DNA of 7,782 nucleotides, from positions 1 through 7,782 of the forward strand of contig NZ_JBHWOO010000216.1 in assembly GCF_043424415.1 (NCBI RefSeq). The letters run 5' to 3'. The notes below the pieces were generated by a model. That model saw nothing but the letters and a program-made list of their open reading frames with translations. It had not been told where the DNA came from and ran no database searches. The DNA is from Luteococcus sp043424415 (GTDB taxonomy: Bacteria > Actinomycetota > Actinomycetes > Propionibacteriales > Propionibacteriaceae). A program made the position numbers and the translations under genes. Shown one piece after another: positions 1 through 5,001 of this stretch; position 1 is the stretch's first letter, and each line of letters begins with the position of its first letter.

Positions 1-63
1 GTCGTGCAGGCCGGTGACGTCGTCCACGACGGCGACCCGCTGGTGATGATCGAGGAGAGCTGA
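1..63 (+). CDS. C-terminal end of a probable biotin/lipoyl carrier domain protein (partial)
   Basis: Only the last 20 codons and the TGA stop are present; the 5' part lies outside the window. The visible residues VVQAGDVVHDGDPLVMIEES fit the last strands of a biotinyl/lipoyl half-barrel, with the pattern V-x-x-GD-x-V-x-x-GD-x-L-x-x-IE typical of carrier proteins and acyl-CoA carboxylase carrier domains. The biotinylation or lipoylation lysine would be upstream and cannot be seen. The stop lies 3 nt before the dapA start, and the dapA ribosome-binding site sits inside this gene's last codons, so the two are very probably co-transcribed. The full-length protein (small carrier, carboxylase subunit or other) cannot be determined from this fragment. 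Confidence 0.5.
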   Translation, partial: VVQAGDVVHDGDPLVMIEES

Positions 64-66
64 ACC

Positions 67-957
67 ATGGATGATCCCCTGATGCCCGTCTTCGGACGAG
101 TCCTGACCGCAATGGTCACCCCGATGGACGCCGACGGCGCGGTGGACATCGCCCGGGCCCGCCAGCTGGCCGCCCGCCTGGTCGACGAACAGTCCAATGA
201 CGCGCTGGTCATCAACGGCACCACGGGCGAGTCGCCCACCACCACCGAGCAGGAGAAGGCCGCCCTGGTGGCTGCCGTCGTGGAAGAGGTCGGTGACCGG
301 GCCCAGGTGTTGGCCGGCGTCGGCAGCTCCGACACCCGTCACACCATCGAGCTGGCCCGCCAGGCCGCCGATGCCGGCGCCGACGGCCTGCTGGTCGTCA
401 CGCCCTACTACCTGCGTCCTCCCCAGCGGGGCATCCTGCAGCACTTCCTGTCCGTCGCGGATGCCACCGAGCTGCCGCTGATGGCCTATGACATCCCGCA
501 CCGGGCGGGCGTGCCCATCGAGGAGCAGACCCTGCTGGCCATGGCCGAGCACCCCCGGATCGTCGCCGTCAAGGACGCCAAGGGCGACCTGGCCTCCAGT
601 TCCAGGGTGATCGCCGGCTCCACGCTGGCCTACTACTCGGGCGATGACGCGATGACGCTTCCCCTGCTCGCAGTGGGCGGCGTGGGCGTCGTGGGCACCT
701 CCACCCACTTCACCGGCACCCGTACCCGCGAGATGGTCGCGGCCTTCGTCTCCGGCGACGTGGAGCGTGCGCTGGCCCTGCACCAGTCGCTGCTGGGCGT
801 CTACTGCGGTGTCTTCGCCACCCAGGGCGTGATGCTGGTCAAGGCCGGCCTGGCCCACCAGGGCTTCGACGTCGGTGGCGTGCGCGCCCCGCTGCCGCAG
901 CCCACCGAGGACGAGGTGCGGACCTTCGCCGCCCTGCTGGACGCCGCAGACCTGTGA
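67..957 (+). CDS. dapA: 4-hydroxy-tetrahydrodipicolinate synthase
   Basis: DapA condenses pyruvate with aspartate semialdehyde in the cytoplasm, the first committed step of the diaminopimelate/lysine branch that feeds peptidoglycan. The 296-residue length is normal for this TIM-barrel family. Visible family motifs are NGTTGESPTTT (residues 50-60, with the catalytic Thr52-Thr53 pair), VTPYY (111-115, relay tyrosine region), YDIPHRAG (141-148, catalytic Tyr141 and substrate-binding Arg146), VKDAKGD (168-174, Schiff-base Lys169) and YYSGDD (189-194). All key residues are intact. The ATG at 67 is preceded by GAGGAGAG at 52-59, a good ribosome-binding site; Met6 (82) is a weaker alternative. The gene follows a carrier-domain gene after 3 nt, so it is probably distal in an operon. 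DapA-like pyruvate aldolases with other substrates exist, but the close match to actinobacterial DapA makes the standard role likely. Confidence 0.93.
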   Translation: MDDPLMPVFGRVLTAMVTPMDADGAVDIARARQLAARLVDEQSNDALVINGTTGESPTTTEQEKAALVAAVVEEVGDRAQVLAGVGSSDTRHTIELARQAADAGADGLLVVTPYYLRPPQRGILQHFLSVADATELPLMAYDIPHRAGVPIEEQTLLAMAEHPRIVAVKDAKGDLASSSRVIAGSTLAYYSGDDAMTLPLLAVGGVGVVGTSTHFTGTRTREMVAAFVSGDVERALALHQSLLGVYCGVFATQGVMLVKAGLAHQGFDVGGVRAPLPQPTEDEVRTFAALLDAADL

Positions 958-962
958 CGCGC

Positions 963-1000
963 CACGGGAACGATCGGCGCTGGCCGATCGTTGCCCCGTG
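963..1000. repeat. Long palindrome/hairpin between dapA and sigE
   Basis: A perfect 10-bp inverted repeat, AACGATCGGC (969-978) and GCCGATCGTT (983-992), encloses a 4-nt loop, GCTG. Pairing continues outward with CAC-GGG (963-968) against CCC-GTG, interrupted by single-base bulges at 993 and 997. No T-tract follows, so it is not a classical intrinsic terminator, though it could still end dapA transcription as actinobacterial hairpins sometimes do. It overlaps a probable ECF promoter, so an operator or attenuator role is also possible. Confidence 0.75.
967..992 (+). promoter_or_regulatory. Probable ECF (SigE/SigH-type) promoter for sigE
   Basis: GGAAC at 967-971 is followed after 17 nt by CGTT at 989-992, matching the GGAAC...CGTT class of promoters used by actinobacterial SigE/SigH/SigR-type sigma factors. 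Transcription would begin near 998-1001, leaving a short leader that carries the GAGAGG ribosome-binding site at 1005-1010. This suggests autoregulation of sigE, which is common for ECF operons. Promoter activity is inferred from the motif only. Confidence 0.55.
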
Positions 1001-1016
1001 TGACGAGAGGATGTCG

Positions 1017-1649
1017 ATGTTTCGCAAGACGCGCCAGGCCCCCCTCGAGGAGCGGCCCGCTGCTGCCCCCGTGCAGTGGACCCCGCCCACCTGGGAAGAG
1101 CTGGTCCGCGACCACTCCGACCAGGTCTATCGGCTGGCGCTGCGCCTGACCGGCAACCCGCATGATGCCGAGGACCTCACCCAGGACGTCTTCGTGCGCG
1201 TCTTCCGCTCCATCAGCTCCTTCACCCCCGGGACGCTGGAGGGCTGGATCCACCGCATCACCACCAACCTCTTCCTGGACCAGGCCCGTCGCCGCCAGAA
1301 GATCCGCATGCAGCCGATGGCCGAGGCCAGCGAGCGCGTGGCGGGTGAACTGGCCTCCCCGGGCCAGATCTACGACGACGCCAGCATGGACGCCGATGTC
1401 ACCGCCGCCCTGGCCGCCCTCGCCCCCGAGTACCGGGTCTGCGTCGTGCTGTGCGACATCGAGGGACTCAGCTACGAGGAGATCGCGCAGGTGCTCGACG
1501 TGAAGCTCGGCACCGTGCGCAGCCGGATCAGCCGAGGGCGCGCCCAACTGCGCGTCGCCCTGGCCCACCGTCGCCCCACCGCCGACCGGGAGCGCTACCT
1601 GGGCGTCGACCGTGCCCATGACGAACTGCTCGGTGCTGGCCAGGGGTGA
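1017..1649 (+). CDS. sigE: ECF RNA polymerase sigma factor SigE
   Basis: This is an extracytoplasmic-function sigma factor that directs RNA polymerase to envelope-stress promoters. From the ATG at 1017 it has 210 residues. Region 2 spans about 27-93 (LVRDHSDQVYRLALRLTGN, then HDAEDLTQDVF for core binding and WIHRITTNLFLDQARRR for -10 recognition). Region 4 spans about 128-180 (LAPEYRVCVVLCDIEGLSY, then KLGTVRSRISRGRAQLR as the -35 helix-turn-helix). These stretches are very close to M. tuberculosis SigE. About 28 residues follow region 4. I chose 1017 because GAGAGG at 1005-1010 lies 6 nt upstream; the in-frame ATG at 1011 abuts that site, and the frame is open back to 954 only as read-through of the promoter region. 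The stop overlaps the possible GTG start of the anti-sigma gene, consistent with coupled translation. Confidence 0.92.
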   Translation: MFRKTRQAPLEERPAAAPVQWTPPTWEELVRDHSDQVYRLALRLTGNPHDAEDLTQDVFVRVFRSISSFTPGTLEGWIHRITTNLFLDQARRRQKIRMQPMAEASERVAGELASPGQIYDDASMDADVTAALAALAPEYRVCVVLCDIEGLSYEEIAQVLDVKLGTVRSRISRGRAQLRVALAHRRPTADRERYLGVDRAHDELLGAGQG

Positions 1650-1651
1650 CC

Positions 1652-2605
1652 ATGGTCAGGGGGATCAGGTTCCACGACGAGTTCGACTGCCGCCGGGCCC
1701 GGCGACAGCTGGCCGCCTATGCCGACCAGGCGCTGGAGACCGGTGAGCGCGAAGCGGTCGCCGGTCACCTCGTGGGCTGTGAGCAGTGTCGCAGCGAGCT
1801 CGCCGAGATGACCCAGACTCGTGCCCTGCTGGGGATCGCGGCCCGCAGTTCCGGTCCCGCGTCCGCCCCGAGCGGGCTGGCCGACCGGCTGGTGGCCATT
1901 GCCGGCGAGCAGGCCACGGACCAGCTGTGGTTGCGCCCCGAGGGCGACGGCCAGCTGCCGAGCCGCCGTCGCCAGGTGCGCCAGCGGGTGCTGATGGGGG
2001 CCGCGGCCGCCAGCCTGGGCGTCGCGGGGGCGGTGGGGGCCGCCATGCTCTCGGCGCCGGAGCTCACCGGGATCTCCGATCCGGACGCCTCGCGGGTGGC
2101 GAGCCTGGGGCTGCCGCACGTCGAGAGCGCGGCCCACCGGGCCGTGCTGGACGAGATGGCGGCGGGGTGGACATCGGTGGACATCGAGGAGATGCCCGCG
2201 GTCTTCACGGCCCAGACAGCCCTGGTCGGCTCGCCCGGCGCAGAGGACCACGCACCGTGCCCGCCGCGCGCCGACTGCCCCGAGCAACTGGCCGGCCTGC
2301 CCCTGGTGCTGCGCGAGCACCTGGACGACCAGCCCACCACGATCCGCAGCACCTTCGCCGACCGTCGAGAGGCGCTGGTCCTGGTGCAGCAGCGCGGGGT
2401 GCTGGTGGCCGAGGCGGGACGCCAGGGCTGCGACCACCTGTGGCAGTCGGGCCAGTGGGTCCACTGCCTGGTGCTGGCCCACGGCGACGAGGCCCTTGCG
2501 GTGCAGGCAGAACAGGAACTGCCCCGCCAGGCCCCGGTCACCGGCGACATCGATGACCAGCTGGTGCTGGGCCTGCGCAGTCTGGTGGGGGAACGTGGCC
2601 GCTGA
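1652..2605 (+). CDS. Membrane-anchored zinc-type anti-sigma factor (RseA-like) with large extracytoplasmic domain
   Basis: This is probably the negative regulator of SigE. Positions below count from the GTG at 1646. Residues 14-60 resemble a zinc-associated anti-sigma (ZAS/zf-HC2) domain, with Cys15 and His41-x3-Cys45-x2-Cys48. A basic linker (SRRRQVRQR, 106-114) leads into one membrane helix at about 115-137 (LMGAAAASLGVAGAVGAAML), so the ZAS domain is cytoplasmic. About 180 residues lie outside, with four cysteines (205, 211, 262, 274) that could form disulfides. I do not recognise a named fold there. The total (317 or 319 aa) is roughly twice the mycobacterial RseA, which lacks such a domain. 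ATG 1652 is preferred because CAGGGG at 1641-1646 is well spaced; GTG 1646 overlaps the sigE stop and is the alternative. The tight coupling to sigE supports the pairing. Confidence 0.82.
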   Translation: MVRGIRFHDEFDCRRARRQLAAYADQALETGEREAVAGHLVGCEQCRSELAEMTQTRALLGIAARSSGPASAPSGLADRLVAIAGEQATDQLWLRPEGDGQLPSRRRQVRQRVLMGAAAASLGVAGAVGAAMLSAPELTGISDPDASRVASLGLPHVESAAHRAVLDEMAAGWTSVDIEEMPAVFTAQTALVGSPGAEDHAPCPPRADCPEQLAGLPLVLREHLDDQPTTIRSTFADRREALVLVQQRGVLVAEAGRQGCDHLWQSGQWVHCLVLAHGDEALAVQAEQELPRQAPVTGDIDDQLVLGLRSLVGERGR

Positions 2606-2633
2606 GCGCGGCAGCCAGCGCCCGTCGCTTTTT
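2605..2633 (+). terminator. Weak candidate intrinsic terminator after the anti-sigma gene
   Basis: AGCG (2605-2608) and GGC (2610-2612) can pair with GCC (2620-2622) and CGCT (2626-2629), with an internal loop, and the structure is followed by a run of T residues at 2629-2633. The stem is short and imperfect. It would separate sigE/anti-sigma transcription from tatB, which has its own likely promoter just downstream. Confidence 0.3.
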
Positions 2634-2654
2634 CGTGACCGACTTGCGGCTCGC

Positions 2655-2669
2655 TAGGCTGGCCGCGTG
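2655..2669 (+). promoter_or_regulatory. -10 element and leaderless start of tatB
   Basis: TAGGCT at 2655-2660 fits the actinobacterial -10 pattern TANNNT. Six bases later comes the GTG at 2667, so a normal start point would fall on the start codon and give a leaderless mRNA. No purine-rich ribosome-binding site precedes the GTG. No convincing -35 element is visible. The same geometry occurs at 6266-6277 (minus) and 6356-6370 in this window. Confidence 0.6.
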
Positions 2670-3083
2670 AACAACATCGGCCTCCCCGAAGTTCTGATGG
2701 TGGTGATCCTCGCCGTCATCATGTTCGGGCCGGAGAAGATCCCGGAGCTGAGCCGCAAGGCCGCCCGGGTGGTCTTCTTCCTGCGGGGCATCGCCAACAA
2801 CGCCCAGGACCAGCTGCGTGCCGAGCTCGGCCCCGAGTACGCCAACCTGGACATCCGCGACCTCAACCCCAAGACCTTCGTGCAGAAGCACCTGCTGGAG
2901 GACCTGCAGGGCGACATCGACGAGATCCGCTCCGACCTGTCCGAAGTGCGCAGCGATCTGGACGGCAACATCAAGGACGCCCAGATGATGGGCGAGGACC
3001 TGCGCCACGAGTTCGAGGCCAGCCGCCACGAGGAGGTGGCCTCCGGCGAGGTCCCCACGCCGGTCGACCTCGAGGCCACCTAG
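2667..3083 (+). CDS. tatB: Sec-independent (twin-arginine) translocase subunit TatB
   Basis: TatB is a membrane component of the Tat system that, with TatC, receives folded proteins carrying twin-arginine signals. The 138-residue protein has the family layout: a short external N-terminus, a membrane helix at about 5-20 (GLPEVLMVVILAVIMF), the hinge FGPEKIPEL (20-28) with the conserved Gly-Pro, an amphipathic helix (about 29-52), and a long charged tail. The stretch LRAELGPEYANL (50-61) parallels M. tuberculosis TatB, favouring TatB over TatA. Residues 77-106 alternate hydrophobic and charged positions (LEDLQGDIDEIRSDLSEVRS) and may form a coiled coil. The start is a GTG, likely leaderless. 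In mycobacteria htrA lies between rseA and tatB; here it is missing. No tatA or tatC is in the window. Confidence 0.88.
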   Translation: MNNIGLPEVLMVVILAVIMFGPEKIPELSRKAARVVFFLRGIANNAQDQLRAELGPEYANLDIRDLNPKTFVQKHLLEDLQGDIDEIRSDLSEVRSDLDGNIKDAQMMGEDLRHEFEASRHEEVASGEVPTPVDLEAT

Positions 3084-3086
3084 ACC

Positions 3087-3125
3087 GGACCGAGCCTGTC
3101 GAGTGCTCCTCGACAGGCTCGGTCC
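3087..3125. terminator. Strong symmetric hairpin between convergent tatB and mrp
   Basis: Seventeen-base perfect arms, 3087-3103 and 3109-3125, enclose a 5-nt loop, TGCTC. The arms contain GAGCCTGTCGAG and its complement. It lies in the 67-bp gap between the tatB stop (3083) and the mrp stop (3151, minus strand), where a bidirectional terminator is expected. There is no T-tract on either side, so termination would be of the hairpin-only kind. The GAGCCTGTCGA core resembles a dispersed palindromic sequence that I recall from many high-GC genomes, so it may also be a REP-like element. Confidence 0.8.
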
Positions 3126-3150
3126 CCGTCCGGGCTGTCCCGGAGCGCGA

Positions 3151-4305
3151 TCAGGCGGGGCTGACGCCCAGGTGCATGCCCGACAGGCCGCGCTTGCGGC
3201 CGGCGATCGTCTGCGCCAGCGCCATCAGGGCCTTCGCCGAGGGGGCCTCGGGATCGTTCAGGACGATCGGGGCGCCGGAGTCGCCACCCTCGCGCAGCTG
3301 CTGCTCGATCGGGATCTGGGCCAGCAGCGGCACCTCGTAGCCCAGGCGCTCGCTGAGCGCGTCGGCCGCCTTCTGGCCACCGCCGGTGCCGAACAGGTCG
3401 ACGCGGAAGGTGTGGCCGTCGCTGGGGCTGGTGACCTCCAGGTGGCTCATGTTCTCCACCACGCCGATCACCTTCTGCTGCATGATCGCGGCCATCGTGC
3501 CGGCCCGCTCGGCCACCTCGCTGGCAGCCTGCTGCGGGGTGGTGACCACGACCACCTCGGAATTGGGGATCTTCTGGCCCAGGCTCATCGCCACGTCACC
3601 GGTGCCGGGCGGCAGGTCGAGGATGAGGAAGTCCAGGTCGCCCCAGTAGACATCGGCCAGCAGCTGGGTCAGCGCACGGTCCAGGATCGGGCCGCGCCAG
3701 GCGATGACGGCCTCGCGGTCTGGCTTGAGCATGCCGACGCTGATCACCTTCATGCCCATGCTGGGCACGGGCATGATCATGTCCTCCACCGGGGTGGGGC
3801 GGGCCTCGCCCAGGCCCAGCATGTCGGGCACGGAGTGGCCGTAGATGTCGGCGTCGAGGATGCCGACACTCTTGCCCAGGCTCGCCAGGGCAGCGGCCAG
3901 GTTCACCGTCACGGAACTCTTGCCGACGCCGCCCTTGCCGGAGGCCACGGCGATCACCTGGGTGAGGTTGCCGGGCTGGGCGAAGGGGATCTGGCGCTCG
4001 GGCTGGCCGCCGCGCAGCATCGTCTTGAGGGCTGCACGCTGCTCGTCGTCCATCACGCCGAGCTCCACCGAGACCGACTTCACGCCCTCGACGGCGCCGA
4101 CCGCCCTGGTCACGTCGGCATTGATGGTGTTCTGCAGGGGGCATCCCTGGATGGTGAGCAGGACGCGGATGCGCACATTTCCTGCCTCGTCGCATGTCAC
4201 CTCGTCGACCATGCCCAGTTCGGTGATCGGGCGGTGGATCTCGGGATCGTCAACGGTGTGCAGCGCCGCGCGCACCTGGCCGAGCAGCGGGTTCTCGTCA
4301 GTCAT
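3151..4305 (-). CDS. mrp: Mrp/ApbC-type P-loop ATPase, iron-sulfur cluster carrier
   Basis: Mrp proteins are cytoplasmic dimeric ATPases that carry Fe-S clusters to apo-proteins. From the ATG at 4305 the protein has 384 residues. An N-terminal MIP18/DUF59 domain (about 5-95) includes DDPEIHRPITELGMV and the conserved Cys55 in TIQGCPL. The ATPase domain has a deviant Walker A GKGGVGKS (123-130), the switch motif DADIYGHSVP (151-160), WRGP (203-206) and the Walker B-like LDLPPGTGD (229-237). The C-terminal CxxC that holds the bridging cluster in ApbC is absent: after VENMS (283-287) there is no cysteine. My recollection is that mycobacterial Mrp also lacks it, so this may be a lineage trait. 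A possible ribosome-binding site AAGGA (4324-4320) is 14 nt from the ATG. A TTG at 4341 would add 12 residues but has no ribosome-binding site. It is last in the minus-strand unit, 42 nt after the DUF1003 gene. Confidence 0.9.
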   Translation of the reverse strand: MTDENPLLGQVRAALHTVDDPEIHRPITELGMVDEVTCDEAGNVRIRVLLTIQGCPLQNTINADVTRAVGAVEGVKSVSVELGVMDDEQRAALKTMLRGGQPERQIPFAQPGNLTQVIAVASGKGGVGKSSVTVNLAAALASLGKSVGILDADIYGHSVPDMLGLGEARPTPVEDMIMPVPSMGMKVISVGMLKPDREAVIAWRGPILDRALTQLLADVYWGDLDFLILDLPPGTGDVAMSLGQKIPNSEVVVVTTPQQAASEVAERAGTMAAIMQQKVIGVVENMSHLEVTSPSDGHTFRVDLFGTGGGQKAADALSERLGYEVPLLAQIPIEQQLREGGDSGAPIVLNDPEAPSAKALMALAQTIAGRKRGLSGMHLGVSPA

Positions 4306-4347
4306 GGGTTCGAGTCTTTTCCTTGGCCGACTCCTTTGCAAATCGTC

Positions 4348-5001
4348 TCAGGACTCGCGGCCGTCCCGGCGCTCACGCCCCTTGCCCTCACGGGAGCGGT
4401 TCTCGCGGGTGCGGTTCTCGCGCAGCCACGACCGGCGCCCGTCGTCATCGCCCTCGACGGGCTCCTCGGACTCCAGCTCGGCCAGCAACTCGCGCAGGCT
4501 GGAGCGCAGCTCGCCACGGATGTAGTCGCGGGTGGCCATCTCACCGACATTCATCCGCAGCGAGGCGATCTCGCGGGCCAGGAAGTCCATGTCGGCACGG
4601 CTCTGCGCGGCGACGCGGCGGTCCTCCTCCATCGTCACCCGGTCGCGGGCCTCCTGGCGGTTCTGCGCCAGCAGGATCAGCGGCGCCGAATAGGAGGCCT
4701 GGGTGGAGAAGAACAGGTTGAGCAGGATGAACGGATAGGGGTCCCACTTGTGGTGCCAGATGCTCACCACGTTGAGGGCCACCCAGGTGATCACCACCAC
4801 CGTCATCCAGACCAGGAACTTGGCGGTGCCCATGAAGCGGGCCACCCACTCGGCGAAGCGGCCGAAGGAGTCGGGGTCGAGCTCCACCTTGGGCAGCAGC
4901 GAGCGCCTGCGCTCACCGGGGGTGTTGAGCCGTTCGCGCTGGGTGCCGGCGCCACGCTCGCGCTGCCCGGAGCCATGGGGACGTTCGCGCTGCTCAGGCA
5001 C
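4348..5001 (-). CDS. DUF1003 family two-helix membrane protein
   Basis: The 217-residue protein has the DUF1003 signature: an amphipathic stretch LDPDSFGRFAEWVARFMGT (about 41-59), a first membrane helix (about 61-81), the hallmark WDPYPFILLNLFFSTQASY (86-104) leading into a second helix to about 112, then LLAQNRQEARDR. A charged helical region (about 115-180) follows. Function is unknown; members are inner-membrane proteins often next to CBS/MgtE-N genes in actinobacteria (M. tuberculosis Rv1231c). Both ends are rich in Arg-Glu: QRER occurs at 4-7, 13-16 and 21-24, and RENRTRENRSRE at 194-205, the latter encoded by a 12-base direct repeat with 15-base period (4396-4422). The GTG start at 5001 overlaps the upstream gene by 8 nt and has GAGGTGA at 5011-5005, which supports translational coupling. 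Confidence 0.88.
   Translation of the reverse strand: MPEQRERPHGSGQRERGAGTQRERLNTPGERRRSLLPKVELDPDSFGRFAEWVARFMGTAKFLVWMTVVVITWVALNVVSIWHHKWDPYPFILLNLFFSTQASYSAPLILLAQNRQEARDRVTMEEDRRVAAQSRADMDFLAREIASLRMNVGEMATRDYIRGELRSSLRELLAELESEEPVEGDDDGRRSWLRENRTRENRSREGKGRERRDGRES

Noticed and set aside
954..1016. Extension of SigE to a start at 954
   Set aside because: The added codons run through the palindrome and promoter, do not resemble the family, and a good ribosome-binding site sits directly before 1017.
801..1619. Long minus-strand frame across dapA end and sigE
   Set aside because: It overlaps two confidently identified genes and its translation is repetitive and unlike any family I know.
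1595..2482. Long minus-strand frame opposite the anti-sigma gene
   Set aside because: The plus-strand frame has a ZAS motif, membrane helix and coupled start; the opposing frame is compositionally biased with no domain.
2590..2633. GGAAC at 2590-2594 as an ECF promoter for tatB
   Set aside because: No CGTT or GTT occurs at the required 16-19 nt spacing, and a better leaderless -10 lies next to the GTG.
4306..4341. TTG at 4341 as the mrp start
   Set aside because: It adds 12 basic residues with no family match and no ribosome-binding site; the MIP18 domain begins a few residues after the ATG at 4305.
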